This document shows, piece by piece, positions 1 through 8,553 of a stretch of 64,000 nt of DNA (position 1 is the first letter of the stretch; each line of letters begins with the position of its first letter). Origin of the DNA: Shinella sp. UYSO24 (GTDB lineage Bacteria; Pseudomonadota; Alphaproteobacteria; Rhizobiales; Rhizobiaceae); contig CABHNZ010000005.1 in NCBI GenBank assembly GCA_902167985.1, positions 248,001 through 312,000 on the forward strand, in the 5' to 3' direction. The notes under the pieces were generated by a model. The model searched no databases. It saw only the letters and a list, made by a program, of their open reading frames with translations, and was not told the DNA's origin. The position numbers and the translations under genes were made by a program.

Positions 1-602
1 TGATCGAGCGGGTGGTGGACGAGATGGGGGCGCTGTTGCGGATGGATCGCAACATCCACATCGCCGTCAATCTGAGCGCGGCCGATATCGAGACCGGGCG
101 CGTATTGGATGTGATCGCCACGTCTCTTACAGGCAGCGAGATCCTTGCCTCGCAGATTTCGCTCGAGGCGACGGAGCGCGGCTTCATGGATATCGATGCC
201 GCGCAGGAGACGCTCACCAAGGCACGGGCGCGCGGTCACGCCGTCTCGATCGACGATTTCGGCACCGGCTATTCCAGCCTGCAATATCTGGAGGGGTTGC
301 CGGTCGACTGCCTGAAGATCGACAAGTCCTTCATCGATACGATCGGCCGCAATACGGTGAAGAGCCCGGTCACGGGGCATATTATCGATCTGGCCAAGAC
401 GCTCGGCCTGTCTACCGTCGCCGAGGGTGTCGAGACGCAGGAGCAGGTTGAATATCTGCGCGGCCATGGCGTCGATTTCGCCCAGGGCTGGTATTTCGCC
501 AAGGCCCTGCCGCCGGCCGAGTTTCTTTCCTATTGCCGGAAAAGCCGCACTTCGCGCTTTGGCGCCAGTTCCGGTGCGGGTGCTGCGATCGTTGCTGCCT
601 GA
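1..602 (+). CDS. EAL-domain protein, C-terminal part (cyclic-di-GMP phosphodiesterase), truncated by window start
   Basis: The reading frame is open from the first codon (ATC at base 3), so the gene starts outside the window; the GTG at base 12 is internal. The visible part is the C-terminal two thirds of an EAL domain, which hydrolyses cyclic di-GMP. The motif EATER carries the second catalytic Glu, DDFGTGYSSL is the loop-6 signature with its two Asp metal ligands, LKID carries the conserved Lys, and AEGVE is the final catalytic Glu motif. These residues are intact, so the domain looks active. A short Ser/Gly/Ala-rich tail follows the domain. Any N-terminal GGDEF, PAS or membrane part cannot be seen. 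Confidence 0.93.
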   Translation, partial: IERVVDEMGALLRMDRNIHIAVNLSAADIETGRVLDVIATSLTGSEILASQISLEATERGFMDIDAAQETLTKARARGHAVSIDDFGTGYSSLQYLEGLPVDCLKIDKSFIDTIGRNTVKSPVTGHIIDLAKTLGLSTVAEGVETQEQVEYLRGHGVDFAQGWYFAKALPPAEFLSYCRKSRTSRFGASSGAGAAIVAA

Positions 603-696
603 ACGCAGTTATCGGCCGGACGGATCTATCCTTCCGGTCGCGAACATTTCCGTACTCTCTGATAAGTCGTGAGAAGTAGACGGCCGGAGGCGGCCG

Positions 697-987
697 TCAC
701 TCTTCTTCTTCGTCGTCGAGTTCGCGATAGGCGGCTTCGACCTGGCTGAGGCTTGTCTGCTGTTGCGGATGATGGCCGCCGGCCAGAAGATCGAGCGCGA
801 CGCTCGATGCGGCGACCGTCATCTCGACGGCATCCGGGTCACTGACACCCTCTGCTATGCGCTGGTAGCGATCCGCCTCGATACGGGCGTCGGCCACCTT
901 GTCCTTCACCGAAACACGGCGCTGAAGCTTGATACTTTCAATGTTCAATGCAGCGGCATCTGCCGAGACTGCTACGATCTGCGTCAT
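697..987 (-). CDS. Conserved hypothetical protein, 96 aa
   Basis: A 96-residue protein starting MTQIVAVSADAAALNIESI and ending in an acidic tail DDEEEE. It has no signal peptide, membrane segment or cysteine. The middle part is helical and charged, with Arg/Lys/Asp-rich stretches. Codon use is like the neighbours and the opposite-strand alternative is a poor protein, which supports coding on the minus strand. It stands alone between the convergent EAL gene and the alginate lyase gene. I recognise it only as the kind of small conserved protein seen in Rhizobiaceae; no function can be given. Confidence 0.65.
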   Translation of the reverse strand: MTQIVAVSADAAALNIESIKLQRRVSVKDKVADARIEADRYQRIAEGVSDPDAVEMTVAASSVALDLLAGGHHPQQQTSLSQVEAAYRELDDEEEE

Positions 988-1174
988 CTATTCCCCCGAG
1001 CGTTGGAGGCAGTAACGGTAGCCGGCGGGACTTCGAGACGCTTTAACAAAACCGGCGGGATTTTACCGTTCCTGCACTTGTTGCGCCACACGCACGTAAT
1101 GTGCATGCGAAGGTCATGATCGAAATGGCATTCCCATGGCCGACAATCATCCGGATTGCTCACGCCAGGGAGAA

Positions 1175-2325
1175 TCAATACTTGATCTGCCGAGTGTAGA
1201 GCATTGTCGTTCTCCCGCCAAGGTTGGAGGAGGAGAGCGGTTTTGCGACGAGTGCGGCATAGGTGGCGCGGTCTTCCGGGACAAGCGCCAGATAGGCCGG
1301 AAGCCATGCGATGCGATCTCCGCGGATGAGACCATCCGGCGCTTTCGGGAAACCGATTTGGCTGGCACCGGACAGCGCTTCCATGCGCGACGGATCATTC
1401 AGCGAGGCGAGCGTGAAATGCACGAGCCGCTTCAGCGCGCCATCGCATTCCGCAAGCGGGTGCGTGCCGTTTGCTTCACCCAGCGCGGCCAGCATGACAA
1501 GCGGGGCCGTTGCGACCAGATGGTAGTCGCGGGCCTTTTCGACCGGGCAAGTTCGAGCGGCAGCGCGCCATCGGCCGTCACCTGGCAGATGCCGAGCCTG
1601 TAGCTGTCCATGCCGAATTTCAGGAAATCCGGCCGGTTGACGGCCACGCCGACGGCAGCGACGGCATAGCCGCCCCAGTAGCGATGGTTCTGACGATCGG
1701 AGGTGCGGTTCTTGCCGTCGGTATAGACGGGGATGGTGGCCTCGGCCAGCGCCGTCAGCCAGTCGTCGATCGGCTTCGTGTCGAGGTGAAGCAGAGGGGC
1801 TGCGGCGCGGACCTGGATATAGGCCATGGCGGTGCCGGCGATGATGCGGGTGGCGCTCAGGTGGCTCTGGCGGGTCTTCAGGTCCGAAAGCGCCTTACCT
1901 TCCGCCCAGGTGTTCATGGCCTTCAGGGCGCAGGCGGCGGCATCGAGGCGCTTTCCATCGGATTGCGTATAGGTATTCGACCAGCGGGCGACGAAGCTCG
2001 CAAAGCCGCGCGTTGCCTTGAGTGCAGCGTCATAGCGGCGCTTGTGCTCTGGATCGATGGTCGAATGGGTGGCGTCGCCATCCGCGTAGATGCTGGAAAG
2101 ATCGAGCGATGTGACGGGCGCGGGAACATCGGCATCGCATTCCGTCTTGCCATTGTTGCGCTCGGGATGTGCCGCAAGCGGGAAGGGCGGGGCAAGCGGT
2201 GCGGTTGCGGACAATGCGGCCGCTGCAGCGATACTCGGGGTGGTGAGCGAGAGTGTCGTGATCGCAAGCGTGGTGAGGGCGGCCAGCGTGGTGGTGATTG
2301 CGGCTGCTTTCATCTTCGTCATCAT
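1175..2325 (-). CDS. Alginate lyase family protein (PL5-like), secreted; one frameshift near 1534
   Basis: Polysaccharide lyase of the alginate lyase superfamily, predicted to cleave mannuronate-containing polymers in the periplasm. The N-terminus (MMTKMKAAAITTT and a long Ala/Thr/Leu segment) is a signal peptide. The catalytic region shows RQNHRYWGG, matching the NH-x-YW motif with the catalytic His, followed by DGALPLELARSKR and then, after the break, RDYHLVATAPLVML. The two halves lie in different frames: restoring one G in the G/C run near 1534 joins LARSKR to ARDYHL, exactly as in the family, and gives about 383 residues, the usual length. I therefore treat the break as a sequence error. 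The start at 2325 is preferred to 2355 because the signal peptide begins there. Confidence 0.82.
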
Positions 2326-2549
2326 TCTCGCTCGGCCCTTCCGGTGATCGTCCATTGCGCATTTCTGTTTTTGCCCGGAAAGCGGCTTTTTGTGGAGTGC
2401 GCGGGCCGATTTCGGGGTGGGGCATTCGGGCGCGGCCCGTCAAATGTCGCTTTTCCAGAAAGACGGTGATGGAAAAGGCGGCAGGCTGGCGCTTTGGCGC
2501 CCTTTGCTCTAAAGGGCAGGGCTGATCCTAGATTTTAGAAAGAGCTTTG

Positions 2550-3542
2550 ATGGCAGGCATCGAGCATATCGCCGTTGAGGCGGATGAAGCGGGCATGCGC
2601 CTCGACCGGTGGTTCAAGATCCACTATCCCGGTCTGGGCTTTGGTCCGTTGCAGAAACTTTTGCGCTCCGGTCAGGTGCGCGTCGATGGCGGGCGCGTCA
2701 AGACCGACACGCGCGTGCAGCCCGGCCAGATGGTGCGTATTCCGCCGATGGAGACGGATGCCAAGAAGACCGGCCCTATCGCATCCAAGGACCTCAAGCA
2801 TGGCGGCGACTACGAGCTGCTCCAGCGCATGGTGCTGCATGAGGACGACAAGGTGATCGTGCTCAACAAGCCGGCCGGCCTTGCCGTGCAGGGCGGTTCG
2901 GGCGTGACACGCCATATCGACCAGATGCTCGACGCCTGGGTGAGCCCGAAGGGTGAAAAGCCGCGCCTCGTCCACCGTCTCGACCGTGACACATCCGGCG
3001 TTCTCGTGATTGCCCGCACCCGTGGCGCCGCGCAGAAGCTGACGGCGGCGTTTCGTGAACGCGATACCAAGAAGACCTACTGGTCGCTGGTGAAGGGCGT
3101 GCCGCGCAAGCGTGAAGACAAGATCTCGACCTGGCTCGTCAAGGAACAGACGCCGGATGGCGACCGGATGCGGATCGCCAGACATGGCGAGGAGGGGGCC
3201 GATCACGCCGTCTCCTTCTACCGTGTGCTGGAGACTGCGGCGCAGAACCTCGCCTGGCTGGAGATGGAGCCCTATACGGGGCGCACGCACCAGCTGCGCG
3301 TCCATGCACTGCATATCGGCCATCCGATCATCGGCGATCCGAAATATTACGATGACGATATCAACTGGCCTTTCCCGGGCGGCATCCAGAAGCGGTTGCA
3401 TCTGCATGCGCGGCGTATCGACATTCCGCATCCCTCCGGCGGTCGTCTGCGGATCACCGCACCGCTGCCGCCGCATATGGTCCAGACCTGGAACCTGCTC
3501 GGGCTCGACATGGAAAATGGCCGTATCGAAGACGACGAATGA
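2550..3542 (+). CDS. rluC: RluA-family 23S rRNA pseudouridine synthase
   Basis: Converts specific uridines of 23S rRNA to pseudouridine. Residues 1-60 form an S4 RNA-binding domain (MRLDRWFKIHYPGL ... LRSGQVRVDGGRVK). The catalytic domain follows, with HRLDRDTSGVLV containing the catalytic Asp, the RTHQLRVH motif and the late GDPKYY motif, all canonical for the RluA/C/D family. Length is 330 residues. An in-frame TTG lies directly before the ATG at 2550, so the start could be one codon earlier. Its stop overlaps the start of the next gene (ATGA), so the two are translationally coupled. RluC versus RluD cannot be separated with certainty by eye. Confidence 0.9.
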   Translation: MAGIEHIAVEADEAGMRLDRWFKIHYPGLGFGPLQKLLRSGQVRVDGGRVKTDTRVQPGQMVRIPPMETDAKKTGPIASKDLKHGGDYELLQRMVLHEDDKVIVLNKPAGLAVQGGSGVTRHIDQMLDAWVSPKGEKPRLVHRLDRDTSGVLVIARTRGAAQKLTAAFRERDTKKTYWSLVKGVPRKREDKISTWLVKEQTPDGDRMRIARHGEEGADHAVSFYRVLETAAQNLAWLEMEPYTGRTHQLRVHALHIGHPIIGDPKYYDDDINWPFPGGIQKRLHLHARRIDIPHPSGGRLRITAPLPPHMVQTWNLLGLDMENGRIEDDE

Positions 3543-4224
3543 TGGCAGATAACGAGAAGAACCGCATGAAACTGGTCCTGTTCGATTGCGATGGCACGCT
3601 GGTGGACAGTGCCGCGCTGATCCATGAAACCATGCGCCGCACCTTCCTGCATTTCGGCAAGCGCGAGCCGGCGGAAGCCGAGACGAAGGCGATCATCGGG
3701 CTGACGCTCGATATCGCGATCGCCCGCATGGACGGCAAGGCGCATGTGGATGCCGAAGCAACCGAGATGATGGCCTATTACAAGTCGCTGTTTTCGGTGG
3801 TGCGACAGGATCTGGACTTTCAGGAGCCGCTATTCGACGGCATTCGCGAGGTGATCGATGCGATCGGCGCGCGCGAGGATCTGCTGGTCGGCGCCGTCAC
3901 CGGCAAGTCGCGGCGCGGGCTCAACCTCGTGATGGAGACGCATGATTTCGGCAAGGTTTTCATCGTCGGTCGCACGGCTGACGACTGCCGTCCAAGCCGC
4001 ATCCGGCGATGGTGACGGAATGCTGCGACGAGACCGGCATGGATGCCAAGGACACGCTCGTCATCGGCGACGCGATCTATGACATGCAGATGGCGAAGGC
4101 TGCCGGGGCAACCGCGATCGGTGTTGCCTGGGGCTATGCCTCCGTCGAAGAACTGAAAGAAGCGGGGGCGGATCATATCGTCTACCACCCGCGCGAAATT
4201 CTGCCGCTGATCGGAGGTTTCTGA
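3539..4224 (+). CDS. HAD-superfamily hydrolase (phosphoglycolate phosphatase-like); one frameshift near 3989
   Basis: HAD-IA hydrolase of the phosphatase type. Motif I is LFDCDGTLVDS with the nucleophile Asp, motif II lies in GAVTGKS, and motif IV is VIGDAIYDMQMAKAAG. The frame breaks near 3989: the sequence reads GACGACTGCCGTCC where GACGACTGCCCGTCC would continue as DDCPSKPHPAMV, the standard Lys motif III region (KPHP). With that C restored the protein has about 228 residues, normal for the family. The start ATG overlaps the stop of the pseudouridine synthase gene, and the ATP12 gene begins one base after its stop, so the three genes look like one operon. Substrate unknown; a second, more typical Gph is at 31313-32053. 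Confidence 0.85.
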
Positions 4225-4225
4225 C

Positions 4226-5017
4226 ATGCGCGATATGTTTCCCGACCCGAATGAGGCGCTGAGCCATCCGGACCCGACGCGCCGTGCGCAGATCCAGATG
4301 CACAAGCCACTGCCGAAGCGTTTCTATAAGGAAGTGTCCGTTGCCGAGGTCGAAGGCGGTCATGCGATCCTGCTCGACGGCAAGGCGGTGAAGACGCCGG
4401 CCAAGAATGCGCTCGTTGCCCCGACGTCGCGTCTTGCCGAACTCCTGCGCAGCGAATGGGCCGATCAGGTCGATGTCATTGACCCGCGCCGGATGCCGGT
4501 GACGCGGCTCGTCAATACCGCGATCGACGGCGTCTCCGTCGAGCCGCAGGCGGTGTTCGAGGATCTCCTGAGGTTCTCGACCAGCGATATGCTGTGCTAC
4601 CGCGCCGAAGGGCCGGAAAATCTCGTTGCCCGCCAGATCGCGCAATGGGATCCGATCCTCGACTGGGCGGAGAATGCGCTCGGCGCGCGTTTCGTGCTGA
4701 TCGAGGGGATTATGCCGGCGGACCAGCCGCGGGAAGCGATTGCGGCTTTCGGTGCTGCACTGCGCAAATACCAGGCGCCGATCGAGCTTGCGGCGCTGCA
4801 TACGATCACGACGCTGACCGGTTCGGCGCTTCTGGCGCTTGCCTTTGCCGAAGGCGAGATCAGCGCCGACGAGGCATGGTCGCTGGCACATCTCGACGAG
4901 GACTGGACCAATGAGCATTGGGGTTCTGACGCGGAGGCCGAGCACCGGCGCAAGCAGCGTCTCGAAGAGATGCAGGCGGCCTCTGCGGTTTTTGACGCCC
5001 TGAGGGATCGCGTTTAA
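4226..5017 (+). CDS. ATP12-family F1-ATPase assembly chaperone
   Basis: Alphaproteobacterial homologue of mitochondrial Atp12, which protects the alpha subunit of F1-ATPase before assembly. Recognisable stretches are PLPKRFYKEVSV, LLDGKAVKTPAKNAL, RMPVTRLVNTAID, FSTSDMLCYRAEGP and, near the end, LAHLDEDWTNEHWG. The 263-residue length fits the family. It begins one base after the stop of the HAD hydrolase gene, so it is probably co-transcribed with it and with the pseudouridine synthase gene. The association of rluC-like, HAD and atp12 genes is common in Rhizobiales, which supports the call. Confidence 0.92.
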   Translation: MRDMFPDPNEALSHPDPTRRAQIQMHKPLPKRFYKEVSVAEVEGGHAILLDGKAVKTPAKNALVAPTSRLAELLRSEWADQVDVIDPRRMPVTRLVNTAIDGVSVEPQAVFEDLLRFSTSDMLCYRAEGPENLVARQIAQWDPILDWAENALGARFVLIEGIMPADQPREAIAAFGAALRKYQAPIELAALHTITTLTGSALLALAFAEGEISADEAWSLAHLDEDWTNEHWGSDAEAEHRRKQRLEEMQAASAVFDALRDRV

Positions 5018-5101
5018 TCCTTCCCTAACCCTGTTCGGCGAAACTTCGGTCGTTTCTTCTTGTTCAGAAGTCCGGCCCGGCAAGGGCCGCGGGGTCGGTC
5101 C

Positions 5102-5590
5102 ATGTTTCGCGTTTGTCTTCGTCTTGCCCTGGTGGTCGCCGCCACCCTGCCGCTGATGGCCTTCCGCATGCCGGTGGCCGACAAGGGCATACCGAGACTT
5201 CTCTACGACGTGCGTGGCGCCGTGGTGATGGCGGATGACGAGAGTATTCCAAGGACGCTCGTCTCCTCGGCCGATCGGCAGATCGACCGGGCGATCCGCC
5301 AGACGATGCGGTCGCTCATCCTGCCGCGCACGATCATCTCGGTGAGGATCGGGAAAATTGCGCAGGAGCCGATGCTGATCGGCACGCGCTATGTGACCAC
5401 CGTCAATGTGCAGGCGATCTCCGTCGATAGCGGCGAGCCGATCGCCGAGGGTTCGTTCAAGGCATCAGCCTTCCTGTTCAGCTCGGAGGCGGCGGAGGCT
5501 GTGCTGGCGGCCAAGATTTCGGAGCGCGTCGCCAGCGAGTTCCGCCTCGGCCAGCGGCAGGATCTGCTGGCAACCGCCTTTGCCAATTGA
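5102..5590 (+). CDS. Conserved hypothetical exported protein
   Basis: A 162-residue protein beginning MFRVCLRLALVVAATLPLMAF, which is a signal peptide or an N-terminal membrane anchor. The rest is a soluble domain with alternating hydrophobic and charged residues (for example VRGAVVMADDESIPRT and FSSEAAEAVLAAKISERVASEF). No Cys lipobox is present, so it is probably periplasmic. It is 84 bases downstream of the ATP12 gene on the same strand. I do not recognise a domain and give no function. Confidence 0.75.
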   Translation: MFRVCLRLALVVAATLPLMAFRMPVADKGIPRLLYDVRGAVVMADDESIPRTLVSSADRQIDRAIRQTMRSLILPRTIISVRIGKIAQEPMLIGTRYVTTVNVQAISVDSGEPIAEGSFKASAFLFSSEAAEAVLAAKISERVASEFRLGQRQDLLATAFAN

Positions 5591-5704
5591 GGCGAAAGCG
5601 TCACATCAAGCAAATGTGAAAACCTGACTGAAACTGTTGTGTTTACGGGAATCTCTTGCCGGAATACCGCTTCCTGCGTCAATTTGACCCGGAGAGGTTT
5701 CCCT

Positions 5705-6100
5705 ATGTCCATGTTCGAGCGCTTTAGCGCCTATCGTCCCCAGTTTCTCGGCATCCTGAGAATTATTACCGCCCTTCTGTTCGTCGAGCATGGCACGATG
5801 AAGCTGTTCGGCTTTCCCGGCGGAGGCGCCGGCATCGGCTCGCTGCCGCCGCTCTTCGTCTTTGCCGGCCTTCTCGAAGTCGTCGGTGGTCTTCTGGTTG
5901 CCGTCGGCTTCCTGACGCGACCGATCGCCTTCCTGCTGTCGGGTGAAATGGCCTTTGCCTATTTCATGTCGCACTACCCGAAGTCGTTCTTCCCGGCGAT
6001 GAACAATGGCGATGCAGCTATCCTGTTCTGCTTCGTCTTCCTTTACCTGTTCTTTGCTGGTGCCGGGGCGTTTTCGATCGACGAGCGCAAGAAGGCCTGA
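5705..6100 (+). CDS. DoxX family membrane protein
   Basis: A 131-residue protein with four hydrophobic helices, the layout of DoxX proteins of the inner membrane. Family-like stretches are FLGILRIITALLFVEHGTMKLFG in the first helix (a typical DoxX helix with HG and KLFG), GLLEVVGGLLVAVGFLTRP and YFMSHYPKSFFPAMNNGDAAI. The ATG at 5705 follows a GGAGAGG ribosome binding site; the upstream in-frame codons would place polar residues before helix one. DoxX proteins have been linked to redox and thiol stress, but the role here is not shown by the sequence. A bidirectional terminator follows the gene. Confidence 0.9.
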   Translation: MSMFERFSAYRPQFLGILRIITALLFVEHGTMKLFGFPGGGAGIGSLPPLFVFAGLLEVVGGLLVAVGFLTRPIAFLLSGEMAFAYFMSHYPKSFFPAMNNGDAAILFCFVFLYLFFAGAGAFSIDERKKA

Positions 6101-6125
6101 TCAGGGGCCTTGTGAGACAGAAAAG

Positions 6126-6152
6126 AAGCCGGCGGGGATCCCGCCGGCTTTT
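6126..6152. terminator. Bidirectional rho-independent terminator
   Basis: A perfect 11-base-pair inverted repeat (AAGCCGGCGGG, 3-base loop, CCCGCCGGCTT) is flanked by AAAA on the left and TTTT on the right. It lies between the convergent doxX and nickel permease genes and can serve both. Confidence 0.9.
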
Positions 6153-6157
6153 GTCGT

Positions 6158-7204
6158 TCAGGCGCGTCCGACCTCGATACGGTCATAGCCCTTGGCACGG
6201 TAGATCAGCGTCGAGGCGAGCCAGCTGACGATGAAGATGCCGACGACGGCAAAGCCGAAATTGCCGAGATTGTCGTTGAAGCCGCCGATGACATCCCAGA
6301 TGCCGCCGGTCAGCGCCAGCTTGTCGGAAATGAGGCCAAGTGCTTCAAGCCCGCCGATGAAGATGGCGACGACGACGGAGGCTGCGGTGATCGTCAGGTT
6401 ATACCAGAGCTTGCGCATCGGATTGACGAATGCCCAGCCATAGGCGCGCGTCATCAGCATGCTGTCGGCGGTATCCATCAGCGACATGCCGGCGGTGAAA
6501 AGGGCGGGGAAGACGAGGATCGTCCAGAAGGACATGCCCTCGGCCGCCTGTGCGGCAGAAATGCCGAGAAGGCCGATTTCGGTTGCCGTATCGAAGCCGA
6601 GGCCGAAGAGGAAACCGATCGGATACATGTGCCAGGAGTGGGTGACGCTACGGAATGTCCGGCGAAAGATGCGGGCGAGGAAGCCGCGGCCGGCAAGCAC
6701 CGCATCGAGATCCTCGTCGACGATCTTTTCGCCGCGCCTTGCACGGGAAAATGCCTGCCAGATGCCGCGCAGGATGAAGAGATTGGCAAGGCCGATCACC
6801 AGGAGGAAGACGGCCGAGACGGTGGTGCCGATCAGGCCGCCGATCTCGTGGAATTCCTCGAGCTGATCCTGCATGGTCGCAGCGGTTGCGGCAATCGCGA
6901 TCGAGGCCAGCACGACGATGCTGGAATGGCCGAGCGAGAAGAAGAAGCCGACGGAGAAGGGCTTCCTTCCCTCCTGCATCAGCTTGCGCACGACATTGTC
7001 GATGGCAGCGATATGATCGGCGTCGAAGGCGTGGCGCAGGCCGAACATATAGGCGATGAGGGCGGTACCGAGGAGCGCCGGGCGGTCTGAAAAGGCGAGG
7101 AAGGCCCAGACCCAGGCGGCGATATTGGCGGCGACCAGAAAAGCGAAGAGGCCCGCCATTTTTGCTTTGACCTGTGCGGGCCTGTCGTCGAAAGGATTGG
7201 GCAT
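6158..7204 (-). CDS. NiCoT family nickel/cobalt permease (HoxN/NixA type)
   Basis: Inner-membrane transporter for nickel or cobalt ions. The signature of the family, HAFDADHIAAIDN, is present in the second helix (HX4DH), followed by SLGHSSIV and LFGLGFDTATE, the other two NiCoT motifs. About eight hydrophobic segments are visible over 348 residues, the usual size. The gene is divergent from nikR with a perfect palindrome between them, so nickel is the likely substrate and NikR the likely repressor. The metal preference is inferred from this context, not from the protein alone. Confidence 0.93.
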   Translation of the reverse strand: MPNPFDDRPAQVKAKMAGLFAFLVAANIAAWVWAFLAFSDRPALLGTALIAYMFGLRHAFDADHIAAIDNVVRKLMQEGRKPFSVGFFFSLGHSSIVVLASIAIAATAATMQDQLEEFHEIGGLIGTTVSAVFLLVIGLANLFILRGIWQAFSRARRGEKIVDEDLDAVLAGRGFLARIFRRTFRSVTHSWHMYPIGFLFGLGFDTATEIGLLGISAAQAAEGMSFWTILVFPALFTAGMSLMDTADSMLMTRAYGWAFVNPMRKLWYNLTITAASVVVAIFIGGLEALGLISDKLALTGGIWDVIGGFNDNLGNFGFAVVGIFIVSWLASTLIYRAKGYDRIEVGRA

Positions 7205-7227
7205 AATCTGGCGTTCCCCTGATTTGT

Positions 7228-7257
7228 CGTAAGCACAATTTCACGAAAATGCTTACG
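7228..7257. promoter_or_regulatory. Putative NikR operator
   Basis: CGTAAGCA at 7228-7235 and TGCTTACG at 7250-7257 form a perfect inverted repeat. Its core, GTAAGC-N16-GCTTAC, has the same spacing as the known E. coli NikR site GTATGA-N16-TCATAC. It lies in the 102-base gap between the divergent nickel permease and nikR genes, so one site could control both. The binding is inferred. Confidence 0.8.
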
Positions 7258-7306
7258 GCGCGACAGGCAAATGACGGTGTTCGGCAATTTTCCTGCGGAG
7301 AGAAAC

Positions 7307-7756
7307 ATGCAGCGTATTTCCATCACCATCGACGATGATCTTCTGGCCGCAATCGATGCGCTCAGCCAGAGACGGGGCTATTCCAGCCGTTCGGAGGCGG
7401 TGCGGGATATCGTTCGCGAAAGTCTGGTGAAGGAGGCCGAGGCCGGGGCGGAAGACGGTCCTTGCGTGGCGGCGCTCTCCTATGTCTATCAGCACGGTAC
7501 CCGCGAACTTTCCAAGCGGCTGACCTCGGTGCAGCACGACCATCACGACCTGTCTGTCTCGACGCTGCATGTACATCTCTCGAATGCCGATTGCCTCGAG
7601 GTGACGGTGCTGAAGGGCAATGCGGGTGAGGTGCGGGCCTTTGCCGATGCGGTGACATCACAGCGCGGCGTGCGTCACGGGCATCTCAATGTCATTCCGG
7701 CCGGTGATGGTGATGAACATGCCGATGGCGATGGGCATACGCATCCGCATCGGTAA
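7307..7756 (+). CDS. nikR: Nickel-responsive regulator NikR
   Basis: Ribbon-helix-helix repressor that binds DNA when loaded with nickel. Residues 1-45 are the RHH domain ([16 protein letters not shown] ... [13 protein letters not shown]). The C-terminal ACT-like domain holds the high-affinity nickel site: [22 protein letters not shown] contains the ligand His and Cys residues of the E. coli protein. The tail has an unusual His/Asp-rich end ([14 protein letters not shown]) that could bind extra metal. The ATG at 7307 follows a GGAGAG ribosome binding site and gives 149 residues; an in-frame ATG at 7271 would add 12 residues before the RHH strand and is less likely. It is divergent from the permease it probably represses. 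Confidence 0.95.
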   Translation: MQRISITIDDDLLAAIDALSQRRGYSSRSEAVRDIVRESLVKEAEAGAEDGPCVAALSYVYQHGTRELSKRLTSVQHDHHDLSVSTLHVHLSNADCLEVTVLKGNAGEVRAFADAVTSQRGVRHGHLNVIPAGDGDEHADGDGHTHPHR

Positions 7757-7786
7757 GGGTGGCGTTCTATGGCGCAGGGTCTGGCA

Positions 7787-8521
7787 TCAAGGGCCGCCCA
7801 GAGAGACGGCGGCATTGACGGCAGCGGCGATCAGCACGCCATTGAAGAAGAAGGACACGACCGAGTGCACGAGGTTCAGCCGGCGCATGGCGGTTGTGGT
7901 GATCGCGACGTCCGATGTCTGTGCCGTCATTCCGATGACGAAGGAAAAATAGAGGAAGTCGTAGCCGCCGGGGGCGCTGGTCTCAGGGAAATCGAGGCCG
8001 CCATGCCATTTCGGCCGATTGTCGGCCTTGGTGGCACTATCCTGAGTTTTCGATGATTTTGCGGCCGTCCCTTTGCCGGATTTTTCCGGCTTTGCCGGCC
8101 TGTCCACCGGACGCCAGAAGCGATGGGCATAATGCATGGCAAACATGGTGTGGATGGTGAGCCAGCCGAGCACGACCGAGGCGAAGGCCAGTGCGATCTC
8201 GCCGATGCCTGCCTGATGGCTGCGGTTCAAGACCTGAAACAGCAGCCCGACGGCGGTGACGGCCGCCATCAGCGTGACGATCAGGATCACCGGTTCCGGC
8301 TCGTCGCTCGGCGGCGCGCGGCGCCGCAGGAGCTCACCGTCGAGCGACGGGATGCGCAGCGCCATCATGAAGAGATAGAGCGCGAAGAAGATCACCACCG
8401 AGATCGCCGGCGCAAGGCCACGCAGGTAAGCGATCAGGACCGGCAGCGAAATGAGGGCGACGACGGCGGCAATGAGAAAGGGGCTGTGACGGTGATGCAG
8501 CAGTTTCTTTAAGTGCTCCAT
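7787..8521 (-). CDS. DUF1345 family membrane protein
   Basis: A 244-residue inner-membrane protein with five or so hydrophobic helices. Typical DUF1345 features are the WLTIHTMFAMHYAHRFW helix and the GLDFPETSAPGGYDFLYFSFVIGMTAQTSDV stretch (residues about 180-210), where the family has its conserved YxDFxYFSFxIGMTxQxSDV pattern. A Lys/Ser/Pro-rich cytoplasmic loop of about 30 residues separates the third and fourth helices. The function of the family is unknown. Confidence 0.88.
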   Translation of the reverse strand: MEHLKKLLHHRHSPFLIAAVVALISLPVLIAYLRGLAPAISVVIFFALYLFMMALRIPSLDGELLRRRAPPSDEPEPVILIVTLMAAVTAVGLLFQVLNRSHQAGIGEIALAFASVVLGWLTIHTMFAMHYAHRFWRPVDRPAKPEKSGKGTAAKSSKTQDSATKADNRPKWHGGLDFPETSAPGGYDFLYFSFVIGMTAQTSDVAITTTAMRRLNLVHSVVSFFFNGVLIAAAVNAAVSLGGP

Positions 8522-8553
8522 GCGCGTCGCGGTCCTTGCTCTGATTTCGTGGT

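Noticed and set aside
1175..2325. Pseudogene calls for alginate lyase, adhC, lipB, mobB, nadE, gor, mlaE and others
   Set aside because: The breaks are single-base, one-directional and frequent in housekeeping genes, and each repaired protein is full-length; sequence error is the better explanation.
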